From assembly GCF_029892285.1 (NCBI RefSeq), contig NZ_JARXVM010000007.1, positions 62,001 through 126,000 of the forward strand: a stretch of DNA of 64,000 nt, written 5' to 3'. The notes beneath the pieces are model-generated. The model did no database searches and was not told where the DNA came from. It saw nothing but the letters and a program-made list of their open reading frames with translations. This stretch comes from Rhizobium sp. SG_E_25_P2. GTDB lineage: Bacteria; Pseudomonadota; Alphaproteobacteria; Rhizobiales; Rhizobiaceae. Both the position numbers and the translations under genes were made by a program. Below, piece after piece: positions 51,530 through 59,654 of the stretch (the first letter of the stretch is position 1; each line of letters starts with the position of its first letter).

Positions 51530-52699
51530 CTAGCTCAGCGGCAGCCGGTCCCGCACCGCAATTGGCAGGATCGCCAGCAGGCGCTTCCGCAACGCCTTCC
51601 AGCCGATGCCCAGGCTCAGCACCACCGCGCCGACCGCCGAGAGGATGACGAAGAGCAGCGTGTCCGACGAGGTGAACAGGCCGCTGACGCCGCCTTCATC
51701 GAGAAGGATCTTGAAGGCGTAGCCGAAGGACAGAAGCCCCGAGGTCACGAAGGCGCGGCGGTCGAGCAGGATGCCGGTCAGCATCAGCGCCGCCACTGCC
51801 GCCACGATCGCCGTCGCCTGGCCAAGCGTCGTGCCGTCGGCGAACCAGGACGCCTCGGGATCGCGTAGGTAAACGAGGCTGATCACCGTATAGAGCAGCG
51901 CCGGCGCGGCGGCGAGATGCAGCCAGAAGGCCACGTCCGAGCGGCGGGTGACGCGGGCGCGGTCCGAAAGATCGAAATGCAGTGCTGTGGCGAAGGAGGC
52001 GAGCGCGAACAGGCCGATCAGCGCCGAGATCAGCCATGGCTGGTTGACGAACAGCAGATCATTGCCCGTCCAGTGCATGAGGAGTGCGCCAATGAAGAAC
52101 ACGATCGCTGCGAAGCCCGAAATGGCGGCCAGCGCCAGACTGATCGGCGCGCGGTAACGCCAGTAATAGATCGACAGCATCACGAACGGAGCGAACGACA
52201 TCGCAACCCACTCCCAATCGCCGAGCTTGCCTTCGAGCAGGCTGGCGACTGCGAAACTGGACGCCCCCGCAAAGGCCAAAGTCAGCGCCACCGCCGGCAG
52301 CGCCAACCGCTGCCGCAGCACGAGGATTTCCGATAGCGCAATCACGGAGGGGATGATGGCCAGCACGGACCAGAGGCCGCCCAGTCCGGTCAACCCGATC
52401 ACCAGGCCGATGGTGATCAGCACATCATGGAAACCCCGAATGAAGCGCGGCGCTTCGGACTCCTCCAGCCCAACGCTGGGCTCAGAGGCGATCGGTGTAT
52501 TGACGCTGCCCGCCTCGCCTTCCGCCAACAGCGGCTGCGGCGGCGCACCCAGCGCCACCCCGCGCGACACAAGAAACTCGACCAACGGCGCGGTCTTGTC
52601 AGTCGCAACCAATCCGGCGCGCATGGCGTCCTCCACCAGAGGCGTCATTCCCCGGCGACGATTTTCCCAGTCCGTAAGGTCATATTTCACTTGCATCAT
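51530..52699 (-). CDS. Multi-pass membrane protein, DUF2157-like
   Basis: 389 residues. A soluble N-terminal region of about 95 residues (WENRRRGMTPLVEDAMRAGL, then an acidic Pro/Ser-rich linker) precedes ten or more hydrophobic helices. Motif-like stretches: GLTGLGGLWSVLAIIPSVIALSE, DRRAFVTSGLLSFGYAFK and LGIGWKALRKRLLAILP at the end. Similar N-terminal domains accompany DUF2157 membrane proteins. It is upstream of the other membrane gene by 14 bases. Function unknown. Confidence 0.68.
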   Translation of the reverse strand: MMQVKYDLTDWENRRRGMTPLVEDAMRAGLVATDKTAPLVEFLVSRGVALGAPPQPLLAEGEAGSVNTPIASEPSVGLEESEAPRFIRGFHDVLITIGLVIGLTGLGGLWSVLAIIPSVIALSEILVLRQRLALPAVALTLAFAGASSFAVASLLEGKLGDWEWVAMSFAPFVMLSIYYWRYRAPISLALAAISGFAAIVFFIGALLMHWTGNDLLFVNQPWLISALIGLFALASFATALHFDLSDRARVTRRSDVAFWLHLAAAPALLYTVISLVYLRDPEASWFADGTTLGQATAIVAAVAALMLTGILLDRRAFVTSGLLSFGYAFKILLDEGGVSGLFTSSDTLLFVILSAVGAVVLSLGIGWKALRKRLLAILPIAVRDRLPLS

Positions 52700-52751
52700 C
52701 TCCGCGCGGCACTATTCCAAAGAAACGTTTCAGGAGGCAAAAGCAAGGATC

Positions 52752-53216
52752 ATGAGCGAAATCGCTTACTGGTGGGAGGACATGACGCCGGGTCGGCGCT
52801 TCGATCTCGGCTCGAAGACGGTGACGGCCGACGAGATCGTCGAATTCGCACAGGAGTTCGATCCGCAACCGTTTCACCTCTCCGTGGAAGCCGGCGAGGC
52901 CAGCATTCTCGGCGGTCTCTCGGCCTCCGGCTGGCATAGCTGCGCCATGTTCATGCGCCTCTACTACGACAATCTCCTGCATTTTTCCTCCAGCGAAGGC
53001 TCGCCCGGCGTCGACTTCGTCGAATGGCGCAAGCCTGTTTTGGCGGGCGACACGCTGACAGGCGTCGCCGAGGTGCTGGAAACGCGGCCGCTGAAATCCC
53101 GCCCCGGCATCGGTCTGGTCAAGCTGCGCCACGAAGTCAGAAACCAGCGCGGCGAACTGGTGATGGCGATGGAGAACCCCGGCCTGTTCCGGATGCGCGC
53201 GGGAGCCGCTGCATGA
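52752..53216 (+). CDS. MaoC-family hydratase, first of a tandem pair
   Basis: 154-residue hot-dog fold protein. The MaoC/R-hydratase signature is FDPQPFHLSVEAGEASILGGLSASGWH, with the catalytic Asp and His, and VEWRKPVLAGDTL in the C-terminal half. AAGGAT precedes ATG 52752. The stop overlaps the start of the second MaoC gene by 4 bases (ATGA). Two short hot-dog subunits often form a pseudo-symmetric dimer for enoyl-CoA hydration. Confidence 0.9.
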   Translation: MSEIAYWWEDMTPGRRFDLGSKTVTADEIVEFAQEFDPQPFHLSVEAGEASILGGLSASGWHSCAMFMRLYYDNLLHFSSSEGSPGVDFVEWRKPVLAGDTLTGVAEVLETRPLKSRPGIGLVKLRHEVRNQRGELVMAMENPGLFRMRAGAAA

Positions 53217-53677
53217 GAGTTCGCGATCTGATGCCCCTCAACGAGCCGGTCGCGATCGGCTCCTATCATTTCGACGACGAGACGATCATCGCCTTCGCCT
53301 CGAAATACGATCCGCATTTCTTTCATCTCGACGCGGAAACGGCGAAAGACTCGCTGTTCGGCGGCCTCTGCGCCTCGGGCTGGCACGTCGCCGCCGCCGC
53401 GATGAAGCTGAACGTCGCTCATCATCAGAAGGAAGCGGTCCGCCTGCGGGCTGAGGGACTGGAGCCGCCGAAGCTCGGCCCCTCCCCCGGCATCCGCGAT
53501 CTCAAATGGCTGAAGCCGGTCTTCGCCGGCGATACCATTTCCTTCTCGCTGACCTTCCTCGGCGACGGGCCGGGCTACCGGCCGGACTACGAGATCTGCG
53601 AAATTCGCTTCGAAGGCGTCAACCAGAACAGCGAGACGGTAATGCGGTTCGACAGCCGGGTAGTGGAGTTTGTGTGA
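53213..53677 (+). CDS. MaoC-family hydratase, second of a tandem pair
   Basis: 154 residues from ATG 53213. The signature is YDPHFFHLDAETAKDSLFGGLCASGWH and LKWLKPVFAGDTISF follows. It has the same length as, and clear similarity to, the first copy, indicating duplication with divergence. Translational coupling through the 4-base overlap points to a heterodimeric hydratase, active on a CoA thioester of unknown chain type. Confidence 0.9.
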   Translation: MRVRDLMPLNEPVAIGSYHFDDETIIAFASKYDPHFFHLDAETAKDSLFGGLCASGWHVAAAAMKLNVAHHQKEAVRLRAEGLEPPKLGPSPGIRDLKWLKPVFAGDTISFSLTFLGDGPGYRPDYEICEIRFEGVNQNSETVMRFDSRVVEFV

Positions 53678-53680
53678 CGC

Positions 53681-53721
53681 CTTGAATTCTAGGGCGCTCG
53701 GTGCAACATTAAAAACGAGCG
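53681..53721 (+). promoter_or_regulatory. Promoter with overlapping inverted repeat for the toxin-antitoxin-like pair
   Basis: CTTGAA (53681), a 17-base spacer and CAACAT (53704) form a promoter. CGCTCG at 53695-53700 and CGAGCG at 53716-53721 make a 6-bp perfect inverted repeat that spans the -10. A bound antitoxin would block transcription, the usual autoregulation of such modules. Confidence 0.55.
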
Positions 53722-53734
53722 GAGAACGGAGATC

Positions 53735-54007
53735 ATGGCGAGGAAAGCGATCACGGTAAAGCCGGACGCCGATGGGCGTGTCGTCCTTGGCGCACTTGCC
53801 GCTGGCGTCAGCAGCTACAAGGTCAGCAAGCGCGCTGACGGAAGCCTGCTGCTGCAGCCAGACCCCGCCATTCCCCCGCATGAGGCCTGGTTGCGCAAAA
53901 ACCCGACTGCCATGGCACAGATCGAACGCGGCCTCGCAGACGCAAAGGCGGGAAGATTGACCAAGGCGCCGGACTTCTCCTCATTCCTGGAAGAGGTCGA
54001 TGAGTGA
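53735..54007 (+). CDS. Putative antitoxin of a RelE/ParE-type pair
   Basis: 90 residues. The N-terminal half (KAITVKPDADGRVVLGALAAG, then SYKVSKRADGSLLLQP) looks like a small beta-rich DNA-binding domain of AbrB or similar type. The C-terminal half (EAWLRKNPTAMAQIERGLADAKAGRL) is the amphipathic helix pattern that antitoxins use to wrap a RelE/ParE toxin. GGAG precedes the ATG by 4 bases. It overlaps the next gene by 8 bases, a typical module architecture. No name assigned. Confidence 0.65.
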   Translation: MARKAITVKPDADGRVVLGALAAGVSSYKVSKRADGSLLLQPDPAIPPHEAWLRKNPTAMAQIERGLADAKAGRLTKAPDFSSFLEEVDE

Positions 54008-54302
54008 TGGCTTTGCTCTTTTTCTCACCGATGAAGCCCTCCGGGCGATCGAAACGCTGAAAACTGATCCTTCACTCAACAAAAGGTGGAAGGCGGCCGG
54101 CAAAGCGATGGCCTATCTGCAGTCAAATCCGAGACATCCGGGCCTGAACACCCACAAATTCACGTCGCTGTCAGGGCCCAACGGCGAGGATGTGTTCGAG
54201 GCCTATGCCGAAAACAATACGCCAGGCGCCTACAGGATCTTCTGGTTCTACGGCCCCAATAAGGCGCAAATTACAATAGTTGCAATTACGCCGCATCCAT
54301 AG
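54000..54302 (+). CDS. Putative RelE/ParE-superfamily toxin
   Basis: 100 residues. LFLTDEALRAIETLKTDP...KRWKAAGKAMAYLQSNP is the helical N-terminus; HPGLNTHKFTSLSG, then DVFEAYAENNTPGAYRIFWFYG and AQITIVAITPHP form the beta-sheet of a RelE/ParE-like fold, with an Arg (YRIFWF) and terminal His where the family places functional residues. It overlaps the antitoxin by 8 bases. Whether it cuts mRNA or attacks gyrase cannot be read from sequence. Confidence 0.65.
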   Translation: MSDGFALFLTDEALRAIETLKTDPSLNKRWKAAGKAMAYLQSNPRHPGLNTHKFTSLSGPNGEDVFEAYAENNTPGAYRIFWFYGPNKAQITIVAITPHP

Positions 54303-54320
54303 CGCGTGACCGCCTGCCCC

Positions 54321-54965
54321 TCATCGCATCGCCCAGAGCGCGCCGCGTTCAAAGATCGTCCGCATTTCCGGAACGTCGAATTCGCTCGCCTGATGGCCGA
54401 GCGAGGAATAGAACACGCGGCCCTGGCCGAAGCGCTTTTTCCAGACGACAGGCATCTCCACGCCGTCGATGAAATCGAGATACTCGCCCGTAAACCGAGT
54501 CGTCGCCAGCACCTCGTTGGAGGGGTCGACATGCATGTAATACTGCTCGGATCGATAGGGGAAATCACTGACGCCCGCCATGATCGGGTCATCCGGCTTG
54601 GTCACGGTGACACGGTAGTCGATGATGTTGCCGGGATGGGCGACCCATTGGCCGCCGACCATGAACTGATACTCGACCTCGTTGCGAAAACTGTCGCCCA
54701 TCGTGCCGTGGAAGCCGGCGAGGCCCACGCCGCCCTTGACGGCGCGCAGAAGCCCGGCAACCTCGTCCTTTTCGATCGTCGACATGGTGACCATCGGCAC
54801 GATCAGGTCAAACTCTGTGAGGTCATGCTCGACAAGCGTCTTCGTGCCCTCGCCGACAGTCACATCGACGCCATGCGACGAAAGCAGCGCCGCCACGCGT
54901 TCGGCGCTGTCTCGTGGGGTGTGTCCATCCCAGCCGCCCCAGAAGATCAGTGCCGTTTTGCTCAT
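54321..54965 (-). CDS. ThuA-like domain protein
   Basis: 214 residues in a class I glutamine-amidotransferase-like fold. N-terminal ALIFWGGWDGHTP, then GGVGLAGFHGTMGDSF (the nucleophile-elbow region without Cys) and WVAHPGNIIDYRV. C-terminal PVVWKKRFGQGRVFYSSLGHQ is the ThuA family ending. Rhizobial ThuA takes part in trehalose or related disaccharide oxidation with ThuB; no sugar genes lie nearby here, so the substrate is open. Confidence 0.85.
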   Translation of the reverse strand: MSKTALIFWGGWDGHTPRDSAERVAALLSSHGVDVTVGEGTKTLVEHDLTEFDLIVPMVTMSTIEKDEVAGLLRAVKGGVGLAGFHGTMGDSFRNEVEYQFMVGGQWVAHPGNIIDYRVTVTKPDDPIMAGVSDFPYRSEQYYMHVDPSNEVLATTRFTGEYLDFIDGVEMPVVWKKRFGQGRVFYSSLGHQASEFDVPEMRTIFERGALWAMR

Positions 54966-55001
54966 TATTGCGCTCCTCCCAAAGCGGCGTCTTGATAGGC
55001 C

Positions 55002-55544
55002 TCAGTGGCCGTCGAAGCTGATCAGCGTGCGCACGGTGACGCCGAGATCCTCAAGCTTCTTGCGGCCGCCGAGTTCCGGCAGGTCGATGACGAAGCAGGC
55101 CGCGACGATTTCCGCGCCCATCTGGCGCAACAACTTGACAGCGCCTTCGGCAGTTCCGCCGGTGGCGATGAGATCGTCGATCAGGATCACTTTCTCTCCC
55201 GGCTGAACGGCGTCGCGATGCATCTCCATCTCGTCCACGCCATATTCCAGGCTATAGGCGATCCGCACGGTGTCATGCGGCAGTTTGCCCTTCTTGCGGA
55301 TCGGAATGAAGCCGGCCGAGAGCTGATGGGCGATGGCGCCGCCGAGAATGAAGCCGCGCGCCTCGATGCCGGCGATCTTGTCGATTTTCGTGCCCGCATA
55401 GGGATGCACCAACTCGTCAATGGCGCGGCGGAATGCGCGCGGATTGCCGAGCAGCGTGGTGATATCGCGGAACATGACGCCGGGCTTGGGATAGTCCGGA
55501 ATGTTACGGATGGCGGAAACGAGGTCGTCCTGAAGGCTTGTCAT
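55002..55544 (-). CDS. apt: Adenine phosphoribosyltransferase
   Basis: Salvages adenine to AMP using PRPP. 180 residues. [13 protein letters not shown] at the N-terminus, [19 protein letters not shown] in the middle, and the PRPP-binding loop [21 protein letters not shown]. Lies between the ThuA-like gene and the petABC terminator on the minus strand. Its promoter must lie within the 120 bases that also hold the petABC terminator. Confidence 0.95.
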   Translation of the reverse strand: MTSLQDDLVSAIRNIPDYPKPGVMFRDITTLLGNPRAFRRAIDELVHPYAGTKIDKIAGIEARGFILGGAIAHQLSAGFIPIRKKGKLPHDTVRIAYSLEYGVDEMEMHRDAVQPGEKVILIDDLIATGGTAEGAVKLLRQMGAEIVAACFVIDLPELGGRKKLEDLGVTVRTLISFDGH

Positions 55545-55616
55545 CGTGAAGGTCTGTCCATTGCGAGCGAGAGCTTGGGCGCTGGGACCATAGCAATGAC
55601 AGCCCCCGACGCCAGC

Positions 55617-55640
55617 AAAAAAGGCGGCCCGGGAGCCGCC
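55617..55640 (-). terminator. Terminator of petABC
   Basis: GGCGGC-TCCCGG-GCCGCC is followed by TTTTTT on the minus strand, 27 bases after the cytochrome c1 stop. Confidence 0.88.
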
Positions 55641-55666
55641 TTCCTCATCTTTTCATACCAAGCCGG

Positions 55667-56542
55667 TCAGTGCTTGTTGGCGTAGACCGATTTCTTGGTG
55701 AGATAGACCAGGCCGAGCAACGCCGCCAGGAAGATCATGACCATGAAGCCGGTGCGCTTGCGCTCTTCCAGCTTGGGCTCTGCAGCCCACATCATGAAAG
55801 CGGAAACGTCGCGGGCGTATTGATCCAGCGTCTGCGGCGAGCCATCGTCATAGGTCACCTGATCGTCGGAGATCGGCTGCGCCATTTTGAGCGCGATGCC
55901 CGACACGAAGTGCGGATTGAAATGCGTTCCTTCCGCCACTTCGACGCCAGCTGGCGGTTCCTGATACCCGGTCAAAAGGGCGTGGATATAATCCGGACCG
56001 CCTTCCTGATAGGGCCAGAACATGTCGAAGACGAATTGCGGAAAGCCGCGCTCCACGCCGCGCGCCTTGGCGAGCAGCGAGAAATCCGGCGGAGCCGCGC
56101 CGCCATTGGCTGCGGCGGCGGCCTCGTCATTGGCGAAGGGCGACGGGAAGTAATCCGACGGCACCGCCTTGCGGGCGTACATTTCACCATCGGCGTTGGG
56201 GCCGTCCTGCACTTCATATTCGGCGGCGAACGCCTTCACCTGCGCCTCGGTGTAGCCGAGATCCTGAAGGTTTCGGAAGGCCACGCGCTTCATCGAGTGG
56301 CAGGCCGAACAGACTTCCTTATAGACCTTCAGGCCGCGCTGCAGCTGGCCCTTGTCATATTTGCCGAAGAAGCCGGCGAAGGTCCAGTCTTCCAGTTCAG
56401 GCTTCAGCACCGGGAAGTGACCGCCAGCGATGGCGTGCTCCAGCTGCGCCTTGAGGTCATGCTCTTCCGCAGCCGAGGCGACGCCGAAGGCGGCTCCCGC
56501 GATCACGGCGGCGGCAAGGAGGGATTTAAACACAGTCTTCAT
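55667..56542 (-). CDS. petC: Cytochrome c1 of the bc1 complex
   Basis: 291 residues from ATG 56542 (GGAAGGAC upstream); signal peptide 1-24 ending ASA. Heme motif VCSACHSMKR (CxxCH); MAQP (in ALKMAQPISDD) holds the likely axial Met; a C-terminal transmembrane anchor is FMVMIFLAALLGLVYLTKK. It accepts electrons from the Rieske centre and passes them to a soluble or membrane cytochrome c. Third gene of petABC; no fused fbcH form. Confidence 0.95.
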   Translation of the reverse strand: MKTVFKSLLAAAVIAGAAFGVASAAEEHDLKAQLEHAIAGGHFPVLKPELEDWTFAGFFGKYDKGQLQRGLKVYKEVCSACHSMKRVAFRNLQDLGYTEAQVKAFAAEYEVQDGPNADGEMYARKAVPSDYFPSPFANDEAAAAANGGAAPPDFSLLAKARGVERGFPQFVFDMFWPYQEGGPDYIHALLTGYQEPPAGVEVAEGTHFNPHFVSGIALKMAQPISDDQVTYDDGSPQTLDQYARDVSAFMMWAAEPKLEERKRTGFMVMIFLAALLGLVYLTKKSVYANKH

Positions 56543-56559
56543 GGTTCTCGTCCTTCCCA

Positions 56560-57819
56560 TCAGGCCTTGGCGGTCTTTTCGAGCACGGCTTCCGTGATCG
56601 AATTCGGTATGCGACGCGGCGTCTCGAACAGGCCGAGCAGCGGCATGATGACAAGGAAGAAGCCGAAATAGTAGGCGGTGCCGACCTGTGACATGATCAC
56701 ATAGAGGCCTTCGGCAGGGCGGGAGCCCAGCCAGCCGAGCATGATCGCATTGACCACGAAGATCCAGAAGAAGGTCTTGTACCAGGGACGATAGACCGCG
56801 GACCGAACCTTCGACGTGTCGAGCCAGGGCAGGAAGAACAGGATGATGATCGAACCGAACATCACCAGCACGCCGCCGAGTTTGGAGTCGATCGGGCCGA
56901 CATTGAAGGTGATGGCGCGCAGCATGGCGTAGAATGGCAGGTAATACCATTCAGGCACGATATGCGCCGGCGTCTTCAGCGGATTGGCTTCGACATAGTT
57001 GTCCGGATGGCCAAGGAAGTTCGGCTGGTAGAACACGAACCAGGCATAGACCAGCAGGAACAGCACAACGAAGAAGGCGTCCTTCAGCGTGGCGTAGGGC
57101 GTAAACGGCACGGTGTCCGTCTTGGACTTGACTTCCACCCCGGTCGGATTGGTCTGACCGGTCACATGCAGGGCCCAGACATGCAGCACGACGACGCCGG
57201 CGATCATGAAGGGCAGCAGATAATGCAGCGCGAAGAAGCGGTTGAGCGTGGGATTGTCCACCGCAAAGCCGCCGAGCAGGAACTGCTGGATCCATTCGCC
57301 CACGAAGGGGAAGGCCGAGAAGAAGCCGGTGATGACCGTCGCGCCCCAGAAGGACATCTGACCCCAGGGCAGCACATACCCCATGAAGCCCGCCGCCATC
57401 ATCAACAGATAAATGATCACGCCGAGGATCCAGAGGATTTCGCGCGGCGCCTTGTAGGAACCGTAATAGAGACCGCGGGCGATGTGGAGATAGACCGCGA
57501 TGAAGAAGAATGACGCGCCGTTGGCGTGCATGTAGCGCAGCAGCCAGCCGTGATTGACGTCGCGCATGATTTTTTCGACGGAGGAAAAAGCCACCGTCGT
57601 CTCGGCCGCGTAATGCATGGCGAGCACGACGCCCGTCAGGATCTGCACGATCAGCATCACCGACAGCATGGCGCCGAAAGTGTAGGCGAAGTTCAGGTTG
57701 CGCGGCACCGGATAGGCCACGAAAGAGTCATACATCAGGCGCGGCAAAGGCAGCCGCGAGTCGATGAATTTGGACAGAGCCGTACGCGGCTCGTAGGTCG
57801 AATGGTGTTCAGCGCTCAT
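56560..57819 (-). CDS. petB: Cytochrome b of the bc1 complex
   Basis: 419 residues, eight transmembrane helices, unsplit. [16 protein letters not shown] and [13 protein letters not shown] hold heme ligand His, [18 protein letters not shown] the Qo cd region, and [14 protein letters not shown] the Qo-site PEWY motif. The stop overlaps the leader of petC. It contains both quinone sites of the proton-motive Q cycle. Confidence 0.97.
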   Translation of the reverse strand: MSAEHHSTYEPRTALSKFIDSRLPLPRLMYDSFVAYPVPRNLNFAYTFGAMLSVMLIVQILTGVVLAMHYAAETTVAFSSVEKIMRDVNHGWLLRYMHANGASFFFIAVYLHIARGLYYGSYKAPREILWILGVIIYLLMMAAGFMGYVLPWGQMSFWGATVITGFFSAFPFVGEWIQQFLLGGFAVDNPTLNRFFALHYLLPFMIAGVVVLHVWALHVTGQTNPTGVEVKSKTDTVPFTPYATLKDAFFVVLFLLVYAWFVFYQPNFLGHPDNYVEANPLKTPAHIVPEWYYLPFYAMLRAITFNVGPIDSKLGGVLVMFGSIIILFFLPWLDTSKVRSAVYRPWYKTFFWIFVVNAIMLGWLGSRPAEGLYVIMSQVGTAYYFGFFLVIMPLLGLFETPRRIPNSITEAVLEKTAKA

Positions 57820-57834
57820 GATCCGCAGTCCCCC

Positions 57835-58413
57835 TTAGCCGATCTTGATCACAGTGTCGGAAGCAAACGAGAAGGTCGGGATCGCAAGATTTTGCGGCGC
57901 CGGACCTTTCCGGATACGGCCCGCTGTATCGTAATGCGAGCCGTGGCAGGGACAGAACCATCCGCCGAAATCGCCGGCCTGGCCGAGCGGCACACAGCCG
58001 AGATGGGTGCAGGAGCCAATCATCACGATCCAGTTTTCCTTGCCCTTGCCAGCCGAGCGATCGAGATCGGTCGCCTGGGCGTCCGGCGGCAGGTTGCCGT
58101 TTCGCGCCACGGGGTCCTTGAGCTCGGTCAACGCCACCTTGTTGGCGGCCTCGACTTCTTCCGGCGTGCGGTTGCGGATGAAGATCGGCTTGCCGCGCCA
58201 CTTCGCCGTCAGCGACATGCCCGGCTCAAGCGCGCCGACATCCACTTCGATGGAGGCGAGAGCCAGAGTAGACGCATCAGGGCGCATCTGATCGATGAAA
58301 GGCCAGGCGACAGCGACTGCGCCAACCGCGCCCGCCATGCCCGTCGTGAGGTAAAGAAAATCGCGGCGGGTCGGCCCGCCTGCATCCCCGCTTGTCGTCT
58401 CGTGTCCGCTCAC
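57835..58413 (-). CDS. petA: Rieske iron-sulphur protein of the bc1 complex
   Basis: 192 residues from GTG 58413. [21 protein letters not shown] is a Tat signal that stays as the membrane anchor. Cluster ligands lie in [10 protein letters not shown] and CPCHGSHYD (two Cys, two His) plus the disulphide Cys. First gene of petABC, 15 bases from petB. The petP/petR-like genes at 20.2-22.8 kb are candidate regulators of this operon. Confidence 0.96.
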   Translation of the reverse strand: MSGHETTSGDAGGPTRRDFLYLTTGMAGAVGAVAVAWPFIDQMRPDASTLALASIEVDVGALEPGMSLTAKWRGKPIFIRNRTPEEVEAANKVALTELKDPVARNGNLPPDAQATDLDRSAGKGKENWIVMIGSCTHLGCVPLGQAGDFGGWFCPCHGSHYDTAGRIRKGPAPQNLAIPTFSFASDTVIKIG

Positions 58414-58715
58414 GGCTTTCCCATCCTTTGCGCAGAGTCGATTTAAACCAGATTAGATGAAAGTTCTCCGACGACCGACAACGGCCTTAGATTCCCCAAC
58501 TTTCAAATTGCGTTCTATGCTTGATTGCAGATTAAGTCTAGGGTTGGCAATGGGATGGGGGCAGATTGTCGCGGCGTGGCGGCCCATTTCCCCGCTTCGC
58601 CGCCGCAATATGCGCGAATTGAGATTTTATCCGCATCGGGGTTTGACGAAACACAATTGCGCCCGACATTCCCAGATGGTAGCGCGCTGCAGCGCAAAAA
58701 ATTCGAGCTTAGAAC
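58414..58715. other. Intergenic region between petA and the EEP gene
   Basis: 302 bases holding two divergent promoters that I could not fix. GCGCTGCAGCGC at about 58686-58697 is a 12-bp perfect palindrome about 19 bases before the EEP gene start. No ORF was supported. Confidence 0.4.
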
Positions 58716-59648
58716 ATGAAGACGATTTCGACCATTTTAAGCACGCTTTCGGCGCTGCTGCTGATCGCGTTAACTGGCAGATATGTTTCGAATTCATGGC
58801 TCTTCTTTACAATTTCTAGTTTTCAAGTCCAAGCGGCGATCTTGGCTTTTTTGATCGCGGGCGCCGCGTTTCTGTTGCATCGCAACTTTGCTCCGGCACT
58901 GATGATGACACTCGCCGTGGCGATCGGCGGACATGGTCTCTTCATGCTGTTCGAATTCAGGCAGGAGCCGGTTCGGACGGAAAACGCCAAGCCGCTTTTG
59001 CGTTTCCTCTCTTTCAATATCATGGGGAACAATGGTCCCGGCGGACCGCGGATCGCCGATTACATCATCGCCTCGGGCGCCGATGTAGTCTTCATCCAGG
59101 AATCGGCGCCGATCGGCCCGGAGATCGACCGCATCAAATCCGTCTATCCCTATCGCCTCGGCTGCGGCGCCCAGACGATCACCTGCGATCAGTCGCTCTG
59201 GTCCAAGCGGCCTTTCCTGCGCGGCGAGGTTTTCACTGCAAGTCCGATCTATCGCGACCGGCTGATGCTGGCCAGCATCGACTTCGACGGCCGCGTGGTC
59301 AATTTCGCCAATGTCCACCTCACCAAGCCCTACTTCGACAACTTTCATGAGATCGAACTGACCCAGGTGGCGCGCCGCCTCGACGCCTACCCTGGCGCCA
59401 TGGTGCTCGCCGGCGATTTCAACGCCTCGATCCTGCTGACGGATATCCGCGCCTTCCTGCGCAGGACCGGCCTACGGACTGCGCAGATGGAGCCGAACAC
59501 CTGGCCCGTCGGCTTTCCACAGATCGGCATGGCGATCGACCACGTGTTCGCGCGCGGACAGGTCAAGATCGGCTCGCTGGCGCGTATTCCAGATACTATC
59601 GGCTCAAACCATTACGGGCTGATCAGCGAGATCGTCTGGGAGGATTGA
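58716..59648 (+). CDS. Membrane-anchored endonuclease/exonuclease/phosphatase-family protein
   Basis: 310 residues. Three hydrophobic helices in the first 90 residues (TILSTLSALLLIALTGRY; QAAILAFLIAGAAFLL; LMMTLAVAIGGHGLFML) precede an EEP domain: LRFLSFNIMGNN, VVFIQESAP (catalytic Glu), VLAGDFNAS, AIDHVF and SNHYGLISE. The usual SDH is SNH here. The catalytic side faces the cytoplasm or periplasm depending on topology. Substrates of membrane EEP proteins are largely unknown. Confidence 0.83.
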   Translation: MKTISTILSTLSALLLIALTGRYVSNSWLFFTISSFQVQAAILAFLIAGAAFLLHRNFAPALMMTLAVAIGGHGLFMLFEFRQEPVRTENAKPLLRFLSFNIMGNNGPGGPRIADYIIASGADVVFIQESAPIGPEIDRIKSVYPYRLGCGAQTITCDQSLWSKRPFLRGEVFTASPIYRDRLMLASIDFDGRVVNFANVHLTKPYFDNFHEIELTQVARRLDAYPGAMVLAGDFNASILLTDIRAFLRRTGLRTAQMEPNTWPVGFPQIGMAIDHVFARGQVKIGSLARIPDTIGSNHYGLISEIVWED

Positions 59649-59654
59649 GGCGCA

